Positions 57,834 through 64,000 of a stretch of DNA of 64,000 nucleotides are shown one piece after another. How positions within the stretch are numbered: position 1 is the first letter of the stretch; each line of letters begins with the position of its first letter. The stretch comes from Acephala macrosclerotiorum (Eukaryota; Ascomycota; Leotiomycetes; Helotiales; Mollisiaceae), in NCBI GenBank assembly GCA_014904845.1, contig MU119290.1, positions 1-64,000 on the forward strand. The letters run 5' to 3'. The notes under the pieces are model-generated. The model did no database searches and was not told the DNA's origin. It saw only the letters and a list, made by a program, of their open reading frames with translations. The position numbers were made by a program, and so were the translations under genes.

Positions 57834-58984
57834 ATGGCTACTCACAATCTTGTAGATACGTCACTTGCTGCGATGAACATTGGACAGGACATGTACCTGT
57901 ATTTCCAGACAGCAGACGGTGGATTGGCAGAAATCTCTCGACCCTCCTCAACTGGCTCTTACTCGGCACCAGCGCTTATCAGCTTGGCCGCGAGGTTCAT
58001 CAACGGCGCCTATAATTCGAAGGCTGCTAAACTGTTCACTCCTCTGGCGGCATCAACATACCAGGGCAACAAGGTTAGTAGCCGTGATTTGCACCTTACA
58101 CCTGCTGGAACTACTTCTCACCTGCAACGTAGTATTTGTTTTATATCGACGACAAAGATACTCTTCGTGATGTGTACTTCAGCAACGGTACATGGAACTA
58201 TGGCACTCTTTACGACACCTTGCCCACCCAATGTGCTCAGTACTCCAAGCTCGCAGCGGTTACATTGGTGAATCAATACAACATAAACTTTCTCAGCCTC
58301 TACTACCAGACCTCTGACATGACTGCGGATATCAAAATGGTCAACTACTCCCCCAATGGATGGAAGAACGGCCAACCGGACTTGACTGACCCTCCTCTCT
58401 TCGGCACATCTCTTGCAGCCGTTAAGCCAGAGGCAGGCATCAACATCGCCGGCGGCGGCAACCTCGGCGTTCTATTCTTCCAATTTGACAACCTTGGGCT
58501 AGCATCCTCGCAGAACAATGGTAAGCCCTCTCATTGAGCTTCACCAAAGTACTCTATACTGCACCCCTCTCTGACAGCGTTCTCAGCAATCAACCAAAGC
58601 TTCCAAAACACCAGGCTCTCTCCCCACAGCGCCCTCGCCGCCGCCGATGACGGAAGCACCGCTTACTGTTTCTACACATCCGATGACAATCAAATCCAGA
58701 GGGTCTCAATCTGTAGCAACGGCGTCTTGACAGGACCCGTCTCGATTGTATCGGCACAAAATACGACGCCTAAGGGCGGCATCGCCGCCGTCTTGTTGCC
58801 CACATCTCCAGAACAGCTCATTCTCTTTTACCAGAATCAACAGGCTGACTTGTACGCCTCTACTTTCAAACAGGATGCGGGTCTGTCTTTCCATCTAGTG
58901 CTCACAAGGAACTCCTCTGCGCAGTCCGGCGTGTCGTCCTCCGGGGATGGCTGGAACTCCACTGGATCCCAAGCACTGACGTAA
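57834..58984 (+). CDS. Fucose-specific lectin-like beta-propeller protein
   Basis: Three exons (57834-58073, 58133-58520, 58578-58984) give 344 residues. The protein repeats blades with patterns such as LYFQTADGGLAEISR, LFYIDDKDTLRDVYFSNGTW, SLYYQTSDMTADIKMVNYSPNGW, LGVLFFQF and AYCFYTSDDNQIQRVSI, as in the fungal fucose-lectin (AAL/AFL) six-blade propeller family. There is no signal peptide, also usual for that family. The third exon may instead start at 58587: two in-frame AG acceptors nine bases apart give proteins differing by three residues. Sugar specificity cannot be read off because binding residues were not aligned. Confidence 0.75.
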
Positions 58985-59847
58985 GGAGCGAGGTTAAAGA
59001 CGTGGCTGATCCCATATGCTCAGAGATAAATGGGATATAAATTTAGTTAACAAAATAAGTGCTTTCTATATTGGTATAGCACCCAGTTTTGGTGATTCAA
59101 TAAACAACTTTGGCGCAGCTAAAAAAGTGTTACAAACTTCATTTTAAAGCAATATCCTCTTGATTACTTCCTTGTTTTATACAGCCATTTCTTAGCAAAA
59201 GCTTATTGTACTAGTATACTTCAAATTGTAGATACAAACCTAATCAAAGATATCTCGAAAATCCGACTTAACTCTTCTACGTCGCTTTTCGACCAAAACG
59301 GAGGCCCGGCGCCCCTAATTGGTTGGAAGTGCGTTTTTGCCGAAACGGGCGGACGAGATATTGTGGAAAGGGCTGGCAACCATCGCTTTCTTGTATCTCA
59401 GCACGCGTCGTGTACAGTATCAGCGCATCGTCAATCGTAAAGCAGCTTGCCATTTCAGGTACAATGGAGGGGACGTGCGCTGGGTTGTTGAATGAAGAAA
59501 AGAACACGCGATTGTTTGGCGTTTGGGAGCAACATCAGGGCTAGCGCCCGGATTACATAACGTCCTCTTTCCTCTAGCTTTGGCTGCTCTTCATACGAAC
59601 CTTCCCTTCTAATTGAAGCGCATTTTTCGCAAGGCCATCGCTCGAAATTTCGATTGTATCTGGTGGCCGCACGATGTGCGGAGAGCGAAGTCCACGGTGT
59701 CCATATTGGGATGCTCTGACTCAGCGACTGGTCAGGCTTCCCGGCCAAGCCTTACCTCAGCCTCAGCTTCATCGCAGGACAAAAACACAACAAATCTCTT
59801 TTATCCTAAGTCGTTTGAATTGAGCGCTACAATCAAAAATTGTAACC
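58985..59847. other. Intergenic, no gene recognised
   Basis: About 860 bases. Overlapping small frames on both strands between 59277 and 59750 lack domains. Probably 3' region and promoter. Confidence 0.4.
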
Positions 59848-60605
59848 ATGTCCTCATTTACTTTTCCATTTATGCAGCTCCCCATCGAAATCAGGCTCCT
59901 CATCTACGACTGCTCTTATGCGGTTCGCGAGCCGCCCTTCCAATACCATCTCCGAGAACCTTGTCCACACAACAATTTACAGATGAGAGACGTTGTCGCT
60001 TCAGGTGATCTAGGAGAGCATTCATGCAACCGTGTTCAAGATTTCAGTTTTGACGGTGCTCGCGGAGGGTTCGCCAAAGCCAGACCGGATTTCTCGCCCT
60101 TCGATTGACAAATCGTCAAATGTACTCAGAGACGTATCACTTGATAAAGCTTCCACCCATCAGACTTCGAGAGTCCCGCCTCCAGATCAACGAAGTTTCC
60201 ATCGACTCATTTCTAAAGCAGATAGACAGACCATGGATTCGCAACCACACGAAGGAAGTGTCCATCAGCTGGTGGCCGATTTGCAAACATTTACCCGAGC
60301 GACAACAACGAATTCAAGAACGGAGTTGTTATGATACCTTTAAAGCAATTCTTCGATCCATTCTACAGATTTTTTACGAGGCAGATGGGACTGCTAGGCG
60401 GGCGGCAGCGGCGGGGTTATGCGTGGCAGATCAAGGCGCTACGATACGACCTTTGGTTGAGCTGTTGATGACCTTTCCACGCCTGAAGCTTCTCAGGATC
60501 AATATCATTACTTTGTGTCTAATTCCGTATAGTATGGCAGCGATTGGGCATCCGGATGTGTCGGCAGCCCTGCGCAATCGAGGAGTGGATGTGCGTCTTG
60601 TTTGA
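59848..60605 (+). CDS. LPxEIR (F-box-like) domain protein, exon structure uncertain
   Basis: The first part starts MSSFTFPFMQLPIEIRLLIYDCSY, the common opening of an ascomycete family of unknown function. The second part continues in another frame with LALRLTNRQMYSETYHLI and a helical C-terminus ending DVRLV at 60605, the expected order for this family. The join is unclear: one candidate intron runs from a GTTCAA donor near 60040 to the CCAG at 60086-60089, and an alternative from GTGATC at 60005 does not keep frame. It could be a working two-exon gene of about 230 residues or a frameshifted copy. Confidence 0.5.
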
Positions 60606-60886
60606 GCAATGTTGTGAAGTATGAGATAGGTTTGAAAACTACTTCGATGCCTATTGCAACATCCACGAAGGAGATTGCCTTGAGCGAACAATAATCTCTC
60701 AAGGGCTGGAGTCGAAAGCGGCCGGCACGACGCAGCAAGACGCGATTTCATCCCACTTTTGGAAAGAGCAAAGCGGAACTTTCACTTTCGATGAAATCGG
60801 GTCTAAAGTCAGATCTTATACGCACATGCGCGTTTGATTGAAAACCATCACATCAAGCCTATCTTTGAGGCTTCTTAGAAATCGAG
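60606..60886. other. Short intergenic region
   Basis: About 280 bases before the amidohydrolase start; nothing specific seen. Confidence 0.4.
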
Positions 60887-62298
60887 ATGACCCGAATCAT
60901 CGTCCAAAATACAACCATTCTAACACTTGACGACCAAGACACATTCTACTACCCCGGCTTCATCGAAATTAGGGACGATAAGATCTTCAACATCGGAAAA
61001 TGGTCATTAGATGTGATTCTAGACAAATATGAAGGAGAGACAACTATCATCGATGGCGTCGACAAGCTCGTGATGCCCGGCCTCGTTGATCTTCATTTCC
61101 ACACTTCAGTCGCAAAGGTCATCTCCACTCAATCAATACATCTTCCAGAACCCAACTAACACAACCAAAGGGCTACGGAGACGACCTCCCCCTCTGGGAA
61201 TACCTAGACCGAATCTGGTACCCCTCAATCCGCGCCCTTATCCCTTCAACAACCCGCACCGCAGCGCTCCACTCCTACATCACAGCCCTGAAGTCCGGCA
61301 CCACAACCGTAAATGACATGTATCGCCACCTCGACTCTCTCGCCAGCGCAGCCCTTCAAACAGGCATTCGGGCAGTCATCAGCAACGATATCGCGCTTCC
61401 AGAACATAACCTTGACTCAATCGATGATAACGTGCAAGCTTTCCACCGGAACAACAACTTAGGGAACGGGCGGATTAAAGTTTGGTTGGGACTTGAATGG
61501 CTACCTCTTTCTGATGCGCCTTTACTTGCTGAGGTTGGGAGGGTGAAGAAAGAGCTCGGGACAGGGGTGCATATTCATCTCTGTGAAAGCAGGACCGAGA
61601 TCGCGGATAGCGTTAAAAGGTTCGGGAAGAGGCCTGTGGAGATGGCATATGAAGCTGGTATTTTGGGACCTGATTGTGTAGCTGCTCATTGTGTGCATTT
61701 ATCTGATCGCGAGATTGAACTTTTGGCTGAGACTGGGACGTCGGCAAGCCATAATGCGGGGAGTAATGCGAAGTTGGGGAATGGGGTTGCGAGGTTTCAG
61801 GATATGCTGAAATCAGGCATCAACATCGGTCTAGGAGTCGATGCATGCGAATGTCATAACTCGACGGACATGTTTGAGTCAATGAAAATCACCTCCTACA
61901 TGCAGCGAGCAATGCTCGAGGATGCATCGTTAGGGCAGCCGAGTCAGATCCTGAGGATGGCCACTGGGAATGGCGCAAAGTCTTTGGGAATTGATGCGGG
62001 GATGTTGGTGGAGGGGAAGAAAGCAGATGTGATATTGTTGGATTTGAAGAAGGACATGATGTTCACTCCGCTTCATAAGGAGCCTGAGCAAAGGAGAAGG
62101 ATGTTAGAGAGTCATTTGGTGTTTGGGTGTAATGGGTCGGCAGTGGAAATGGTGATTGTTGATGGGAGGATTGTGGTTGAGGGAAGGAAGGTGCTGGGAG
62201 TAGACGAGGAGCAGGTGAGGCTGGATATGGATGAGTTGTTTCATGAGTTGGTAGCTTCGATGCCAACAGTGACGATGGAGCGAGAAAAGGGGCCGTGA
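60887..62298 (+). CDS. Amidohydrolase (chlorohydrolase/cytosine deaminase-like)
   Basis: Two exons (60887-61117 and 61171-62298) joined over a 53-base intron with a CTAAC branch site give 452 residues. The N-terminal beta-sandwich is followed by MPGLVDLHFHTS with metal-binding His70 and His72. Then come HIHLCES, AAHCVHLS and GVDACECHNSTDMFESMK, the metal and catalytic positions of subtype III amidohydrolases (atrazine chlorohydrolase, guanine/SAH deaminase relatives), and the C-terminal KADVILLD returns to the sandwich. The enzyme should hydrolyse a deaminable or dechlorinable ring nitrogen compound in the cytosol. Substrate unknown. Confidence 0.87.
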
Positions 62299-63221
62299 GG
62301 TGGCTATATGACTCATATAATAAGCGTCGACTTTGCCATACTTTGGACAAACCTTAAACCCTAGTCTGTGTACTTGATCAATAAGATTGTACCTAGGTAG
62401 ACTTGGCTACTGGGGAGCAGTACGTGACTCCTTCCTTCAACCTGAGAGATGGTTGCTGTAGTTACTCGTTGGATTGAGGGGGCAACGGGAAGCTTCTCAC
62501 TTTGCTCAACAGCCATTCCCTTCGACCTCTTGGCTATTATTCCTTTCATTTCGTGGAGTGTTTTTCTCCATGCCGTAAACCGTCATATGCATAGCAGAGC
62601 GAGCGCATGCCATTATTCACCGTTTCAACTACACTGCAACCCACTCCTGATCTTGTTTGCATATTAAAAGGTCTTTTCACAAAAACTTATCTTCATCCTT
62701 AAGAATAGATGATAAAGGTAAATACTGTCAAGCTGCATTGCACCACTTACTATTAGGGTGGTCACGTGTTTAATGTTATATATATCCTCATCTCACCGCT
62801 AGACAGGAACAGACATCATGAATACACACTTTACACCCACACCATGGCCTTTGCCTGTGATACTTACCCTGCCGCCTGCAATTAAAACCCACGACCAAGG
62901 AACGTGTCTCTTAATGAGACTCTGTCCGGATCACATCTAACTTCCTTCTTGAGAAGAGGCTTGTGTACTTTTTTCCGGAAGGTCGCCACTTCAAGTCGAG
63001 AGGGAAGCCACAGGGGCTACCAGCCCAGTCTTATCCTAACCCTCATATTGTTGTCCCCGGCTCGACGGACGATCCGTGTACTCAAATTCCACAGATTCCG
63101 GAACTGTCTTCCTTGTCATGACGGCAGCATATCCAAGCGCGCCCCAGAACGGACCCCTATTCACACTGTCAGATTTCTTTCTTTCTTTCTTTCTTTCTTT
63201 CCAACATTTCTTGGGAAGAAC
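62299..63221. other. Intergenic between convergent genes
   Basis: About 920 bases with no convincing coding frame. It includes a microsatellite listed separately. Confidence 0.4.
63174..63201. repeat. (TTTC)7 microsatellite
   Basis: Seven exact TTTC units near the 3' end of the membrane protein gene. Confidence 0.9.
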
Positions 63222-63715
63222 TCACACAAAGACCGCCAACCTCCAAACAACAGCCCAAACATACTTCACCCCACTCGACCTACCACCCACCTCAAACCCG
63301 GACCCCGTGATCGTAACAACCAAGACAAAAACCACGAAGTAAAGCGACTTGGCAAGCTGGATCTTGAGAAAACGTGATGCGGTGAGGTAGGCGAGGCGGG
63401 AGGCGTAGGAGAATTCGTAGAAGATCGTGCAGAGGATGAGGAGTTGGGCGATGAGCATTAGAACTAGTGTTGCGATGCTGTTATTCAGATTTTAGCAAGT
63501 GTGGTTAGGGAATGAGGAAGGAGACAAGGAGGAACGTTGGCATACAAAGTCCAGGGCAAATGTTTATGTCCGCCAGTAGCACCGAGCGCGAGGGCGAGAA
63601 TCGCGGTCCAGAACTCGAGGAAGAGGATGATGCATAGTTGGGCGATCCAGATGAGAACGAGCCAGAACTTGCTCCATTTTGGATTTGTCGTGGGGGCGCC
63701 GAGACTGATAGGCAT
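63222..63715 (-). CDS. Small integral membrane protein of unknown function
   Basis: Two exons (63715-63546 and 63477-63222) give 141 residues with about three to four membrane helices: WLVLIWIAQLCIILFLEFW after a short cytosolic start (MPISLGAPTTNPKWSK), LGATGGHKHLPW in the loop, TLVLMLIAQLLILCTIFY after splicing, and SLYFVVFVLVVTITGSGF. The 68-base intron joins in frame (PWTFIATL). This resembles small four-helix membrane proteins that are common and uncharacterised in ascomycetes. No partner is suggested by its neighbours. Confidence 0.6.
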
Positions 63716-64000
63716 GATTGCAGATTTTCGATATCCAGCTTGAGGATCTTGACAAGGTTTTTCTTTTTTAAAATGAGGCTGGAATAAGGTTGATCGAAAA
63801 GTTTAAGCTGTCCAAAACGACGAAGTCGTGCTAGATATGAGAATTGAGTGGGAGGTCATGTTATGCGCAGGGTCCAAATTTGGCTGCGGCAGAGCCTCGT
63901 GTGCTGCCAACAGTTGCGGCACAGCTGCAGCCTTCACTGAATACGAACCAACTCTGGAGTTCTGGGGACCCGGATAAACTGACCCTTGAAACACATCTCT
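63716..64000. other. Upstream region of the last gene
   Basis: 285 bases to the window edge; small frames only. Probably promoter. Confidence 0.35.

Noticed and set aside
1..64000. CRISPR arrays, tRNA, rRNA, PKS/NRPS/terpene synthase genes
   Set aside because: None seen on either strand; repeats found are transposon-like, simple or promoter duplications.

Overview
The window is nuclear DNA of a filamentous ascomycete (Pezizomycotina). Most genes are split by short introns of about 45-100 bases with GT-AG ends and CTAAC/CTGAC-like branch sites. The gene families are typical of these fungi: Zn2Cys6 regulators, P450s, a HET-domain protein, a But2-domain wall protein, a fungal rhodopsin-like protein and an NLR relic. 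GC-balanced gene blocks alternate with almost pure A/T blocks that look like repeat-induced point mutation (RIP). Extreme AT blocks of this kind are common in Leotiomycetes and some Dothideomycetes; I lean to Leotiomycetes, but the window alone does not settle it.

Layout. 1-5.09 kb is AT-rich, with the remaining C almost always in CpG. 5.5-6.3 kb is a C2H2 zinc-finger gene, isolated between AT blocks. 6.97-13.3 kb looks like a small amine-utilisation group: a RidA/flavin amine oxidase fusion whose 3' end runs into an AT block, a divergent Zn2Cys6 regulator, and an APC-type amino acid/GABA/choline-like permease. 14.1-25.3 kb holds three cytochrome P450s, a DHA1-type MFS transporter and an FAD monooxygenase, a tailoring/transport group with no backbone synthase in view. 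25.4-30.3 kb is a decayed zone: one intact and two broken copies of an unknown protein family, then a broken LPxEIR-domain gene. 31.3-34.6 kb has an old-yellow-enzyme homologue lacking the usual active-site His, convergent with a second Zn2Cys6 regulator. 35.7-45.7 kb carries a secreted But2 protein, a seven-helix rhodopsin-like protein, a foldback repeat, a dead GH32 gene and a large membrane glycoprotein.

45.9-50.0 kb pairs a DAL5-type MFS transporter with an intronless CoA-disulfide/persulfide reductase-rhodanese fusion of bacterial type. 51.2-55.8 kb has a HET-domain gene, a mariner-like miniature element, GC-rich hairpins, AT blocks and a relic of a NACHT-WD40 (NLR) gene. 55.9-63.7 kb has a sugar-lactone oxidase-like flavoenzyme divergent from a fucose-lectin-like gene, an LPxEIR-domain gene, an amidohydrolase and a small membrane protein.

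The genes suggest uptake and oxidation of small nitrogenous or aromatic compounds on the left half, and thiol chemistry and non-self recognition on the right half. Gene models were spliced by eye from reading frame, consensus splice sites and protein-family expectation. I saw no tRNA, rRNA or CRISPR array.
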